Translations under genes and position numbers: made by a program
The notes under the pieces: generated by a model
What the model saw: the letters and a program-made list of their open reading frames with translations, nothing else
Databases searched by the model: none
What the model was told of the DNA's origin: nothing
From: Mycolicibacterium mengxianglii
GTDB taxonomy: Bacteria; Actinomycetota; Actinomycetes; Mycobacteriales; Mycobacteriaceae
Assembly (NCBI RefSeq): GCF_015710575.1
Contig: NZ_CP065373.1
Coordinates: forward strand, 4,278,001-4,342,000
DNA: 64,000 nt
Direction: 5' to 3'
Shown: positions 35,965-45,767 of the stretch, piece by piece
Layout of the letters: each line of letters begins with the position of its first letter
How positions within the stretch are numbered: the stretch's first letter is position 1

Positions 35965-37461
35965 ATGCTCCCTCAGGATGACCCCCAGTCGCTGGCTACT
36001 CCGCTGGCGACGGCCAAAGACTCCCCCGACGGCTCGTCGCTGGCGCGCAATCAGATCGGCGTGCTGGGCATCGTGTTCTTCGTCGTCGCGGCCGCGGCAC
36101 CACTGACCGTGGTGGTGGCGCTGTTCCCGGTGATCATCGGCTCCGGCAACGGTGTCGGCATCGCGGGCGCGTTCGTACTGGTGGCGGTGGTGCTGACCAT
36201 CTTCGCGGTCGGTTACGTCGCGATGAGCAAACACATCACCAACGCCGGCGCCTTCTACGCCTTCATCACCCGGGGGTTGGGACGGCCGGTGGGCCTGGGT
36301 TCGGCGTCGTTGGCGATTTTCGCCTACAACGCGATCCAGCTCGGTGTCATCGGCGGGTTCGGTTACTACGCAGCAGAATTCGTGACCAAACACAGCGGGG
36401 TCGCCATCCCCTGGTGGGTGTTCTCTTTCATCGCGATGGGCGCGTCACTGTTTCTGGGCATCCGGCAGATCCACGCCGGAGCGCGGGTGTTGGCGGTGCT
36501 GCTGACGTTGGAGACGGCGATCATCCTGATCCTCAACATCGGCATCCTGTTCAATTCGCCCACCCCGATCAGCGACTACTCGTTTGAACCGTTCGCGCCG
36601 TCAGCGGTGCTCGCCGGCGCCATCGGGGTGGCGCTGATGTTCGCCCATGCCTCCTTCATCGGCTTCGAGGGCACCGCCATCTACGGTGAGGAAGCCAAGG
36701 ACCCCAAGCGGACGGTGCCGCGCGCCACCTACGCCTCGGTGATCTTCATGGGTGTGTTCTACGCCGTGACCGCCTTCCTGATCGTCAACGCCGTCGGTGT
36801 CGGTAACGTCGTCGATCTGGCCGGAACCGAAGGTGGCAACCTGGTTTTCGCGGTCAGCGACTCCATCCTGGGCCGGGTCGGCACCGAGGCGTTCCAGCTG
36901 CTGGTCATCACCAGCCTCTTCGCCGCCATCCTGACGTTCCACAACAACGTCGCCCGCTACCTGTACTCGCTGGGCCGCCAGGGAGTGATCTGGTCGAAGC
37001 TGGGCACCACACATCCGACCCGCAAGTCGCCGGCGCTGGCCTGCTACGTCCAGATCGCCATGGTGGCTGTGGTGGTCGCGATCTTCGCGGTGTTCGGCCT
37101 GGATCCCTACACCACACTGTTCACCTGGTGGACCGGCGTGGGTGCGGCGGCGATCATCCTGCTGCAGACCATCGCCAGCATCGCGATCTTTGTGTTCTTC
37201 CGCCGCTCCGATGTCGACAAGCGACCGTGGAACACCTTCATCGCCCCGCTGCTCGGCATCGCCGGTCTGCTGCCGTTCCTGTACTACGCGCTCACCGGTA
37301 TGGACGTCCTGCTGGGCGCCGGTGGCTGGTTGCAGGTGCTGTTCACCGGCATGCTGTTCGCGTCGCTGGCCATCGGCGTCATCGGCGCCTACGTGATCAA
37401 GGCCCGCTCCCCACAACGATATGCGCAACTGAACTCCACACTGGGCGACCGTCTCGCCTGA
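35965..37461 (+). CDS. APC-superfamily amino acid/amine permease
   Basis: 498 residues with about 12 membrane segments; start ATG 35965 with GGAAAGGA upstream. Helix 1 region: SLARNQIGVLGIVFFVVAAA then PLTVVVALFPVIIGSGNGVG. The conserved FIGFEGTAIYGEEAKDPKRT lies near residue 230. A soluble N-terminus of about 25 residues is seen. It probably imports the amino compound degraded by the downstream kinase/phospho-lyase fusion, 36 bp away. Substrate not readable from sequence. Confidence 0.88.
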   Translation: MLPQDDPQSLATPLATAKDSPDGSSLARNQIGVLGIVFFVVAAAAPLTVVVALFPVIIGSGNGVGIAGAFVLVAVVLTIFAVGYVAMSKHITNAGAFYAFITRGLGRPVGLGSASLAIFAYNAIQLGVIGGFGYYAAEFVTKHSGVAIPWWVFSFIAMGASLFLGIRQIHAGARVLAVLLTLETAIILILNIGILFNSPTPISDYSFEPFAPSAVLAGAIGVALMFAHASFIGFEGTAIYGEEAKDPKRTVPRATYASVIFMGVFYAVTAFLIVNAVGVGNVVDLAGTEGGNLVFAVSDSILGRVGTEAFQLLVITSLFAAILTFHNNVARYLYSLGRQGVIWSKLGTTHPTRKSPALACYVQIAMVAVVVAIFAVFGLDPYTTLFTWWTGVGAAAIILLQTIASIAIFVFFRRSDVDKRPWNTFIAPLLGIAGLLPFLYYALTGMDVLLGAGGWLQVLFTGMLFASLAIGVIGAYVIKARSPQRYAQLNSTLGDRLA

Positions 37462-37497
37462 TTGCGCTGTCCTCCAACATATTCGAAGGGACGTTTC

Positions 37498-40485
37498 ATG
37501 TCAGCCGACGGTGTCGTCGACTTACGCCGGCCGGAGCCGCTCGAGCCGGACGAGGCGCTCGAGGTGGTCTCCAGCGCTTTCGGGTTGGCCGTTTCGCACC
37601 CGGTGACCTTGGGTGGCGAGTTCGACCAGAACCTGCGTGTCACCGATCCGACGGGTCGGCATTACCTGGTGAAGGTGTCCGCGCTGCCCGACGCCGGTCC
37701 GTCCACCGCCGATTGGCATGAGCGGATCCTGCTGCACTTGCAGACGACGGCACCCGAATTGCCGCTGCCCCGGCTGATTCCGGCCCTCGGCGGTCACCGG
37801 TACGTCATCGCGCCGACCAGCAAGGGCGACCGGATGTTCCGGGTGTTGTCCTGGCTGACCGGAGCGCCGCTGGCCGAGCAGGAGCACTCCGACGAACTGC
37901 TCGGCGAGCTGGGCCGCGTCGCGGGCCTGGTGTCCAATGCGTTGGCCTCGATGCCGGAGCCGTCCACCGCGATCACCCACGACTGGGACATGCGGCGGGC
38001 CCGCGATGTGGTGGACCGCAGCATCGGCGCCGTCGACGACCCGCAGCAACAAGCTGATGTCTCCGAAGTCATGCGGTGGTTCGACACCATCGAGCCCCTG
38101 CTGGCCGACCTGCCCCGCGGGGTGGCCCACCAGGATCTCAACGACTCCAACATCCTGGCGACCACCGATCCCGACGGCCGCCAGCGGATCAGCGGTGTGC
38201 TCGACATTTACGACGCCCTCTATACCGCGCGGGTGGCGGAACTGGCCGTCGCGACCGGTTATGCGCTGGTGCGCAAACAGGATCCGATGCACGTCGCGCA
38301 ACTGGTGGTGGCCGGGTTCAACGCGGTGGCCCCGTTGACCGATGATGAACTGGCCGCGGTATTTCCGCTCGCCGCGGCCCGGTTGGCCATGAACGCGGTC
38401 ACCTGGACCCAGCGCAACGCCAACACCCGCAATGACCATGGCGCCCGACGGATGCAACACACCTGGCCGGCGCTGGCGAAGGTCGCCCGCATCGATCCTG
38501 ACTACGCCGAGGCCGCGCTGCGGGTGGCGTGTGGCCGGCCGGCCCATCCGGATGCCCGCCGGGTGGCGGCGGCGGTTGCCACGCCTGCGGCACCCTGGTC
38601 GACGGCGGAAAGGTCCGCGGTGCCCGTGGACACCGGCACGGCCAGTGATCTTTTCGACGTCATCAACTGGGACCAGCCTGCGGAGGTCGGCCGGGCCGTC
38701 GACGGTCTGCTCGGCAGCCGCGCCGACGGGTTCGGTGTCATCGATCATCTGCGGCCCAATCTGCTGTGGGCCGGGCAGCGCGGTGTCGGGGCCGACGAGC
38801 CCGCGACCACCACCCTCGGTACCCGCCTGTTGCTGCGCGAGGGCGACCCGGTGACCTGCCCGCTGGGCGGCGTCATCGAAACCGGTGACGGATTGGTGCT
38901 GCGCCACGATGTGGTCGACGACGACGGCCCGCTGACGTTTCGCACCCACTGGCACGGGTTGAGGCCGACCGCCTCGGGTCCCGACGTTGCCGCGGGCGCC
39001 GCACTGGGCAGCGCGCACGGCGACGCGGGTGACGGGCTGGGAACCGCTGTCGGCGTGTCTGTTTCCCTTGCCCGCCGGCACCGTCCCGGGGCCGGTTGGC
39101 CGGAACGGGTCACTCCGGGTGCGGCAGCGGTGTTCGCTGAACTGTCTCCGGATCCAGCCGCACTGCTCGGGCTCGAACGTGCCTCGGCGAGTACCTTGCG
39201 CGCCCAGAACGTGCTGTCGATCCGGCGTGAGCGGCTGGCCAGTTCGCAGCGGGCCTACTACCGGGCGCCGATGAATCTGCAACGGGGGCGCGGGGTGTGG
39301 CTGTACGACGAGGACGGCTACGGCTATCTGGATTCGTTGAACAACGTCACCCATGTCGGCCATGCCGATCCCCGGGTGGCCGAGGCGTCCCGGCGTCAGA
39401 TGAACAAGCTGAACACCAACAGCCGCTTCCTCTACGAGGGCATCTCGACCTACGCCCAGAAACTGACCGACACGTTGCCCGACCCGCTGAATGTGGTGTT
39501 CTTCGTCTGCACCGGCAGCGAGGCCAACGATCTGGCCGTGCGAATCGCGCGGCAGGTCACCGGCCGCGCCGACATCGCGATCATCGACGGCGCGTATCAC
39601 GGCAACACCGGTGTGGTGACCGGACTTTCACCCAACCGCTACAAAGGCCCCGGTGGCGCGGGCGCTCCCCCGACGACTCACGAGGTGATGATCCCGGACC
39701 GCTACCGGGGACCGTTCGGCTACGACGACCCCGATGCGGGCAGTAAGTACGGCGCCGAAGCGGCCCGGCTGTTCGACGACATGGTGAGTTCGGGTCACCC
39801 GCCTGCGGCATTTTTGGCCGAATCGTTGATGGGTACGGCAGGCAATATCGTCTTCCCGGACGGTTTCCTGGCGACCGCGTTCGCCGCTGCCCGGGCAGCC
39901 GGGGCTCTGGTGATCTCCGATGAGGTGCAGGTCGGAGTCGGGCGCATGGCCGACACCTTCTGGGGGTTCGAACTCGGCGGTGTGGTCCCCGATATCGTGA
40001 CGATGGGTAAGCCACTGGGCAACGGCCACCCGCTGGCCGCCGTGGTGACCACCCGGGAGATCGCCGACGCGTTCGACACGGGCATGAAGTACTTCAACAC
40101 TTTTGGCGGCAACCCGGTGTCGTGCGCTATCGGCAGCGCGGTGTTGGACATCGTGCTCGATGACGGGCTGCAGCAGCATGCAGGCGAGGTGGGCCGCTAC
40201 TTCGCCGACAGCCTGCGTCAGGTGCAGCGACGCCGGCCGATCATCGGGGACGTGCGTGGGCAGGGCCTGTATCTCGGGGTGGAGCTGGTCCGCGACCGTG
40301 ACACCAAAGAGCCCGCCAAGGCCGAAGCATTCGAGGTGACCGAGCTGATGAAGGCCGAAGGTGTCATCGTCTTCCCCAACGGGGTCCATGACAATGTGCT
40401 GAAGATCAAGCCGCCCATGATCTTCCAGCGCGAGCACGTCGACATCTACTGCGAGGCACTCGACCGGGTGCTGAGCCGGCTGTAG
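37498..40485 (+). CDS. Kinase / M23-like / class III PLP phospho-lyase fusion
   Basis: 995 residues from ATG 37498 (GAAGGGA upstream). Residues about 15-370 are an APH-fold small-molecule kinase: Brenner motif HQDLNDSN (His211, Asp213, Asn218) and metal Asp236 in GVLDIYDAL, most like hydroxylysine/homoserine-type kinases. Residues about 400-550 resemble an M23/LytM beta domain ([20 protein letters not shown], then THWHGL). Residues about 565-995 are a class III PLP enzyme of the ethanolamine-phosphate/phosphohydroxylysine phospho-lyase group: [51 protein letters not shown] and Lys838 in [10 protein letters not shown]. It would phosphorylate an amino alcohol and then eliminate phosphate and ammonia to an aldehyde. 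Confidence 0.9.
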   Translation: MSADGVVDLRRPEPLEPDEALEVVSSAFGLAVSHPVTLGGEFDQNLRVTDPTGRHYLVKVSALPDAGPSTADWHERILLHLQTTAPELPLPRLIPALGGHRYVIAPTSKGDRMFRVLSWLTGAPLAEQEHSDELLGELGRVAGLVSNALASMPEPSTAITHDWDMRRARDVVDRSIGAVDDPQQQADVSEVMRWFDTIEPLLADLPRGVAHQDLNDSNILATTDPDGRQRISGVLDIYDALYTARVAELAVATGYALVRKQDPMHVAQLVVAGFNAVAPLTDDELAAVFPLAAARLAMNAVTWTQRNANTRNDHGARRMQHTWPALAKVARIDPDYAEAALRVACGRPAHPDARRVAAAVATPAAPWSTAERSAVPVDTGTASDLFDVINWDQPAEVGRAVDGLLGSRADGFGVIDHLRPNLLWAGQRGVGADEPATTTLGTRLLLREGDPVTCPLGGVIETGDGLVLRHDVVDDDGPLTFRTHWHGLRPTASGPDVAAGAALGSAHGDAGDGLGTAVGVSVSLARRHRPGAGWPERVTPGAAAVFAELSPDPAALLGLERASASTLRAQNVLSIRRERLASSQRAYYRAPMNLQRGRGVWLYDEDGYGYLDSLNNVTHVGHADPRVAEASRRQMNKLNTNSRFLYEGISTYAQKLTDTLPDPLNVVFFVCTGSEANDLAVRIARQVTGRADIAIIDGAYHGNTGVVTGLSPNRYKGPGGAGAPPTTHEVMIPDRYRGPFGYDDPDAGSKYGAEAARLFDDMVSSGHPPAAFLAESLMGTAGNIVFPDGFLATAFAAARAAGALVISDEVQVGVGRMADTFWGFELGGVVPDIVTMGKPLGNGHPLAAVVTTREIADAFDTGMKYFNTFGGNPVSCAIGSAVLDIVLDDGLQQHAGEVGRYFADSLRQVQRRRPIIGDVRGQGLYLGVELVRDRDTKEPAKAEAFEVTELMKAEGVIVFPNGVHDNVLKIKPPMIFQREHVDIYCEALDRVLSRL

Positions 40486-40509
40486 CGGGCTCGGCTTCCC
40501 GGCCAGACC

Positions 40510-41181
40510 TCAGGAGCGGTTGGCGAAGATCGCCGCAACCCGCTGGGCGTTGACGGTGAGGATCTCCTCCAGTACGGCACGGGCCTTGTCGGGATTGCCG
40601 GTTTCCAGGGCGGCCATGATCGAGGTGTGCTCCTCGATCACCCCTTCCTGCGATTCGAATTCGCGGTCCTCGACGGACAACACCACCAGGAAGAACCTCA
40701 GCTCACGGGCGAGCTGAGCGTAGAACTCGTCAATGCGCTTGCTGCCCAACATCGAGACGATCGCGGCGTGGAAGGCGAGGTCCTTCTCGGCGATGGCGGC
40801 GGGGTCATGGGTTTCGTAGGCCGCCATCAGCGCATGCAGGGCCGCGCGCACCGGCGCGAGCTCCTCAGGGGTCCGGGGAGTGGCCGCCGCGGACAGCTCC
40901 AGGGAGATGCGGGCACGGTAGAGCTCGGCGAGGTCTTCCTGCGACGGGTCGACGACGGCGGCGCCATGGTGCATCGTGTGGCGCACCAGCCCGCCGGCTT
41001 CGAGCATCCGCACCGCCTCGCGGACGGTGTTACGCGAAATACCCAGGGACGCAGCGATTGTGCTTTCCCGGATCGGCGCCCCGGGCGCCATCTCGCCTCG
41101 CATGATGGCGTCGCTCAGGCCGTCGGCCACCTGCTGGGCGGTACTGGTACGACGCAGCGTCAGGTTTTCGACAGGATTCAT
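40510..41181 (-). CDS. GntR-family regulator, FCD (FadR) subgroup
   Basis: 223 residues from ATG 41181; a GTG at 41208 would add nine residues but lies closer to the operator. The GntR winged helix (about 8-75) contains QQVADGLSDAIMRGEMAPGA, then LGISRNTVREAVRMLEAGGL. An all-helical FCD ligand/metal domain (about 85-215) follows, with AELYRARISLELSAAATPRT and KDLAFHAAIVSMLGSKRIDE. It is divergent from the FAD/Fe-S dehydrogenase and convergent with the fusion gene. A 22-bp operator-like site in its own promoter also precedes the island's first gene, so it probably controls the whole set. Confidence 0.92.
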   Translation of the reverse strand: MNPVENLTLRRTSTAQQVADGLSDAIMRGEMAPGAPIRESTIAASLGISRNTVREAVRMLEAGGLVRHTMHHGAAVVDPSQEDLAELYRARISLELSAAATPRTPEELAPVRAALHALMAAYETHDPAAIAEKDLAFHAAIVSMLGSKRIDEFYAQLARELRFFLVVLSVEDREFESQEGVIEEHTSIMAALETGNPDKARAVLEEILTVNAQRVAAIFANRS

Positions 41182-41215
41182 GACCCAATAATAGGCGATT
41201 GCGTTCACTAGCTAT

Positions 41216-41237
41216 ACTGTCCTACTGTTGAACAATT
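41216..41237. promoter_or_regulatory. GntR-type operator candidate, site 2
   Basis: ACTGTCCTA-C-TGTTGAACA-A-TT, 20 of 22 identical to the complement of site 1 at 32254-32275, with the TGTTGAACA core. It lies in the divergent spacer 35 bp upstream of the GntR start and 77 bp before the FAD/Fe-S dehydrogenase, well placed for autoregulation. Confidence 0.7.
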
Positions 41238-41313
41238 CGCTAGATTTGCAGAACCTCAGCGGCGCTCACCGCCCCGGTGACCCCACACATCACCCACGTA
41301 CCCTCAGGTAACG

Positions 41314-44211
41314 ATGACGCAGCAGCTACGGCCCACCGATGTCGATCCCGCATCCGCTCGCGCGGCTCTGGACCGGCTGGATGTCCCGATCGATCACACC
41401 GCACGCACCCGGGCGCAGTTCGCCTACGACGCCTCCCATTACCGGGTGGCGCCGCTGGCCGTCGCCTTCCCCCGATCCGTCACCGATGTGGTGGAACTGC
41501 TGGAGGTGTGCCGCCGGCACGCGATCCCGGTGATCCCGCGTGGTGGCGGAACGTCCATGGCCGGCAACGCAATCGGGCCCGGGCTGGTGCTGGACTTCTC
41601 CCGGCACATGAACGAGGTGCTGCACCTCAACCCGCAGCGCCGGCTGGCCGTCGTCCAACCGGGGGTGGTCCTCGACGACCTGCAGCGGCTGGCACGTCCA
41701 CACGGCCTGGAGTTCGGGCCGGACCCGTCGTCGCACAGCCGGGCCACCCTGGGCGGCATGATCGGCAACGACGCCTGCGGCAACCACTCGGTACGGCACG
41801 GCCGCACCGTCGCCCATGTCCGTGAGCTCGAGTTGGTACTGGCCGACGGCACCCACGTGCACGCCGGACCTGACGGGCTGCGGCCGGCCACCGCCGAGCA
41901 CGCCGACCGGGTGGCCGAACTCAATGCCCAGTTGCGAGAACTGGTGTCGGACAACCTCGGTGCGCTCCGCACCGAGCTGGGACGGATCAACCGCCAGGTG
42001 TCGGGCTACCAACTGCACCATCTGCTGCCGGAGCACGGGTTCGACGTGGCCAAGATGCTGGTGGGTTCTGAGGGCAGCTGTGCGGTGGTGGTGGCGGCCA
42101 CGGTCGATCTGGTGCCCGTCGCGCCCACGGCGCTGCTGATCGCGGTCGGCTACCCCGACGTGGTCGCCGCCGCCGACGATGTGCCGACCATCCTGGAGTA
42201 CTCGCCGGCAGCGGTCGAGGGCATGGACGAGAGCATCGTCACCGCGATGCGTGCCCGCCGCGGCCCGGACGCGGTGGCGGGCCTACCCGACGGTGGCGCA
42301 TGGCTTTTCGTCGACCTCGACGGCGATGACGTCACCGAAGTGGCGCAACGCGCCGAGGAACTGGTACGGCGGCTCCGCGACCAGGGCAATCTGACCGACG
42401 CACGGGTGGTTCCGGACCCGGCTCAGCGCGCGTCCCTGTGGCGGGTCCGCGAAGACGGTGCCGGTTTGTCCGCCCGCTCCCCCGACGGTGGCCAGACGTG
42501 GACGGGCTGGGAAGACTCCGCCGTCGCGCCGGCCGACCTGCCCGCCTACCTGCGGGACTTCCGGCAGTTGCTCGACGAGCACGGCCGAAAGGGCGTGATG
42601 TACGGGCACTTCGGCGCCGGTTGCATTCACGTCCGCATCGACTTCGACTTCGGCACCGCCGAGGGTGTGGCGGACATGTCCGCGTTCGTCACCGCGGCCG
42701 CCGAGTTGGTCACCCGCCATGGCGGCACCCTCTCGGGTGAGCACGGCGACGGGCGCGCCCGTGGCGCGCTGCTGAACATCATGTACAGCCCGCAGATGCT
42801 CGGGCTGTTCGGCCGGGTCAAGCAGATCTTCGATCCGGCCCGGCTGCTCAACCCAGGCATCATCGTCGACCCCGTTGCGGTGACCGCCGATCTCGGGCCC
42901 CTGCCGTTGACGGTGCTCACCCCGAGCACATCAGGTTTCGCCTTCCCGCATGACCGCGGCGGGTTCGCCGGCGCTGTCAGCCGGTGCGTGGGAATTGCCA
43001 AGTGCCGCAGCGATGTCGGCGGGGTGATGTGCCCGAGCTATCGGGCCACCCACGATGAGAACCACTCCACCCGCGGCCGGGCCCGCGCCCTGCAGGAGAT
43101 GATGCGCACCGAGCACAGTGTGGTCGACGACGGTTGGCGTTCCGACGATGTGCGCGAGACCCTGGATCTGTGCCTGTCGTGTAAAGCGTGCTCTGCCGAC
43201 TGCCCCGTCGGCGTCGACATGTCCACCTACAAATCGGAGTTCCTGCACCGGCACTACCGCAGGCGCGTCCGTCCGCGCAGCCACTATTCGCTGGGCTGGT
43301 TGCCGGCATTGGCCCGGGTGGCGGGCATCGCGCCGAGGCTGGTGAATGCGTTGGCCGGCAACCGCACTGCGCATCGGGTGATGGCGCGGCTCGGCGGCGT
43401 GACGACCCGGCGCGCGGTGCCGCAGTTCGCTCCCGCCAACGCTGCCATGCGGTCGATGGCCGGGTTCGTGACGACCGGTACCGAGCCCGACGCGGTGCTG
43501 TTCGTCGATACCTTCACCCGCGCCTTCCGACCTGAACTGGCCGGGGCGGCGGCAGCGGTGTTGGCCGACACCGGCGCCGACCTCAGCGCCAGCCAGGGCG
43601 CCTGTTGTGGGCTGACGTGGATCACCACCGGACAACTCGACATCGCCAAGCGGGTACTGCGCCGCACCACGGAGATTCTGGACAAGACCGGTACGGCGCC
43701 GATCGTGGTGCTCGAACCCAGTTGCGCCGCAGCCCTGCACAAGGACCTGCCGGAGCTGGTGCCCACCGCGGCGGCCCGCCGTGTCGCGGCCCGGATCACC
43801 ACCTTCGCCGGTTACCTCGACCAGCGCCTCGACGCCGGCTGGGTGCCGCCACCACTGCCCGATGATGTGGTGCTGCAACAGCATTGCCATGAGTACGCCG
43901 TTTTCTCCCCGACGCTGCAGCAGCGGCTGCTGTCCCGGCTGGGGGTCTCGTCGGTCGACAATGCCACCGGTTGCTGCGGCCTGGCCGGGAACTTCGGCTT
44001 CGAGCGCGAGCACTACGACACCTCGATCGCGGTCGCCGGTCTGGCGCTCAGACCAGCGCTGGACGCGGCGGCGCCGGGCACTCCGGTGCTGGCCGACGGC
44101 TTCAGCTGCCAGACCCAGATCAGCCACCTCAGTGTTGACAATGATTCTCCCCCAACCCATCTCGCGCAGCTCCTGTGGAGCGCGCTGAACCGCAGAGGAC
44201 CCCGCCCATGA
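41314..44211 (+). CDS. FAD/Fe-S D-2-hydroxyacid dehydrogenase (YdiJ/GlcDF-like)
   Basis: 965 residues. The PCMH-type FAD domain (about 35-215) has VIPRGGGTSMAGNAIGPGLV and TLGGMIGNDACGNHSVRHGR. The FAD-oxidase C-terminal domain (about 260-520) has MYGHFGAGCIHVRIDFDFGT and LSGEHGDGRARGALL. Cysteines 558, 564 and 573 belong to the YdiJ-type CRSDVGGVMCPSY region, and a classical 4Fe-4S motif sits at Cys620, 623, 626 and 630. Two CCG modules (Cys764/765, Cys887/888) end the protein. This one-polypeptide order matches bacterial D-2-hydroxyglutarate/D-lactate dehydrogenases feeding electrons to the respiratory chain. Confidence 0.9.
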   Translation: MTQQLRPTDVDPASARAALDRLDVPIDHTARTRAQFAYDASHYRVAPLAVAFPRSVTDVVELLEVCRRHAIPVIPRGGGTSMAGNAIGPGLVLDFSRHMNEVLHLNPQRRLAVVQPGVVLDDLQRLARPHGLEFGPDPSSHSRATLGGMIGNDACGNHSVRHGRTVAHVRELELVLADGTHVHAGPDGLRPATAEHADRVAELNAQLRELVSDNLGALRTELGRINRQVSGYQLHHLLPEHGFDVAKMLVGSEGSCAVVVAATVDLVPVAPTALLIAVGYPDVVAAADDVPTILEYSPAAVEGMDESIVTAMRARRGPDAVAGLPDGGAWLFVDLDGDDVTEVAQRAEELVRRLRDQGNLTDARVVPDPAQRASLWRVREDGAGLSARSPDGGQTWTGWEDSAVAPADLPAYLRDFRQLLDEHGRKGVMYGHFGAGCIHVRIDFDFGTAEGVADMSAFVTAAAELVTRHGGTLSGEHGDGRARGALLNIMYSPQMLGLFGRVKQIFDPARLLNPGIIVDPVAVTADLGPLPLTVLTPSTSGFAFPHDRGGFAGAVSRCVGIAKCRSDVGGVMCPSYRATHDENHSTRGRARALQEMMRTEHSVVDDGWRSDDVRETLDLCLSCKACSADCPVGVDMSTYKSEFLHRHYRRRVRPRSHYSLGWLPALARVAGIAPRLVNALAGNRTAHRVMARLGGVTTRRAVPQFAPANAAMRSMAGFVTTGTEPDAVLFVDTFTRAFRPELAGAAAAVLADTGADLSASQGACCGLTWITTGQLDIAKRVLRRTTEILDKTGTAPIVVLEPSCAAALHKDLPELVPTAAARRVAARITTFAGYLDQRLDAGWVPPPLPDDVVLQQHCHEYAVFSPTLQQRLLSRLGVSSVDNATGCCGLAGNFGFEREHYDTSIAVAGLALRPALDAAAPGTPVLADGFSCQTQISHLSVDNDSPPTHLAQLLWSALNRRGPRP

Positions 44212-45692
44212 CCGCGACGACCGATCAGTTCACCGACTTTTCCGGGTTCACCGAGCAGTTCCCCCGCAACCTGCTGATCGGCGGCGAGTGGGTTGAGGGC
44301 GGCGCCGGGGCGACGATGCCGGTGGAGAATCCGGCGACCGGCGAAACGCTGACGGTGGTGGCCGACGCCGAACCCGCCGATGGGGCCCGGGCGCTGGCGG
44401 CCGCCGTTGCCGCGCAACGGGACTGGGCCCGCACCGCACCGCGCAAGCGGAGTGAGATCCTGCGCGCCGCTTATGATCTGCTGCTGGGGCGGATCGAGGA
44501 TCTGGCGTTGTTGATGACGCTGGAGATGGGCAAGTCGCTCGACGAGGCGCGCGGTGAGGTGCGTTATGCGGCTGAATTCTTCCGCTGGTTCTCCGAGGAG
44601 GCCGTGCGCATCGACGGCGGTTACACCCGGGTGCCCGCCGGCGACAAACGGGCGCTGGTGCTCGCCGCACCGGTGGGGCCGTGCCTGCTGATCACGCCGT
44701 GGAATTTCCCGCTGGCGATGGGCGCCCGCAAGATCGGGCCTGCTATCGCGGCCGGCTGCACGATGGTGCTCAAACCGGCCCCGCAGACGCCGCTGTCATC
44801 CCTGGCGCTGGCGGCCATCCTGATCGAAGCGGGCCTGCCCGCCGGGGTCCTCAACGTGGTGACCACCTCCCGTGCCGGTGAGCTGACCGAACCCCTGCTG
44901 CGCGGCGGTGAGGTGCGCAAGCTGTCGTTCACCGGGTCCACTGCCGTCGGCAAAATCCTGTTGGCGCAATGCGGTTCGGCCGTGGTGCGCACGTCGATGG
45001 AGCTGGGCGGCAACGCTCCGTTCCTGGTGTTCTCCGACGCTGACCTGGACGTCGCCCTTGATGCTGCGATGCAGGCCAAGATGCGCAACATGGGTGAGGC
45101 GTGCACCAGCGCGAACCGGTTTTACGTCCACGAGCGTGTTGCGGCGCCGTTCGCCGAGGAGCTCGCGCGGCGGATGTCGGCGCTGCGGGTGGCGCCGGGG
45201 TGGCTCGAGGGAGCCCAGGTGGGTCCGCTGATCGACGGGGCCAGCCGGGACAAGGTGCAACGCCTGGTACGTGACGCGGTGAGCCGCGGCGCGACCGTGC
45301 TCGCCGGCGGAGGTGCCCCGGAGGGTCCGGGTTACTTCTACAGCCCGACGGTGCTGACCGATGTCGCTGCCGCCAGTGAGCTGTGCAGCGCCGAGATCTT
45401 CGGACCCGTCGCAGCCATCCAGACGTTCAATGAGGACGATGATGTGGTGGCGCTGGCCAACAACACCCCGTGGGGTCTGGTCGGTTATGTCTTCACCCAG
45501 GACGTCGACCGTGCCTTCAATGTCAGCGAGGACCTGAATGTCGGTATGGTGGGCCTGAATTCGGGCATTGTGTCCGATCCTGCGACCCCGTTCGGCGGGG
45601 TGAAGGAGTCGGGGCTCGGGCGTGAAGGCGGCCGCGTCGGAATCGACGAGTTCCTGGACTACAAGCTGATCAGCATGCCGATCCGGCGGTAG
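44208..45692 (+). CDS. Aldehyde dehydrogenase (succinate-semialdehyde dehydrogenase-like)
   Basis: 494 residues from ATG 44208, overlapping the dehydrogenase stop (ATGA). ALDH motifs: ITPWNFPLAMGARKIGPAIA, NAD-loop FTGSTAVGKILL, general-base Glu in SMELGGNAPFLVF and catalytic Cys299 in MGEACTSANRF. The ending SDPATPFGGVKESGLGREGG is typical of the GabD group. Sequence grouping suggests semialdehyde substrates such as succinate, glutarate or aminoadipate semialdehyde. It is the second ALDH in the island, in a different transcription unit from the first. Confidence 0.9.
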   Translation: MTATTDQFTDFSGFTEQFPRNLLIGGEWVEGGAGATMPVENPATGETLTVVADAEPADGARALAAAVAAQRDWARTAPRKRSEILRAAYDLLLGRIEDLALLMTLEMGKSLDEARGEVRYAAEFFRWFSEEAVRIDGGYTRVPAGDKRALVLAAPVGPCLLITPWNFPLAMGARKIGPAIAAGCTMVLKPAPQTPLSSLALAAILIEAGLPAGVLNVVTTSRAGELTEPLLRGGEVRKLSFTGSTAVGKILLAQCGSAVVRTSMELGGNAPFLVFSDADLDVALDAAMQAKMRNMGEACTSANRFYVHERVAAPFAEELARRMSALRVAPGWLEGAQVGPLIDGASRDKVQRLVRDAVSRGATVLAGGGAPEGPGYFYSPTVLTDVAAASELCSAEIFGPVAAIQTFNEDDDVVALANNTPWGLVGYVFTQDVDRAFNVSEDLNVGMVGLNSGIVSDPATPFGGVKESGLGREGGRVGIDEFLDYKLISMPIRR

Positions 45693-45718
45693 CGACCAAC
45701 CGGCAGTCAGAGCAGAAA

Positions 45719-45757
45719 CCGCCCTACCCCGACGGCACAGCAGACGGGGTAGGGCGG
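45719..45757. terminator. Bidirectional terminator between ALDH and mceG
   Basis: A perfect 13-bp inverted repeat CCGCCCTACCCCG (45719-45731) and its complement (45745-45757) in the 75-bp gap between convergent stops. A-rich and T-poor flanks suggest a tail-less hairpin. Confidence 0.8.
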
Positions 45758-45767
45758 AATCAGCGGA

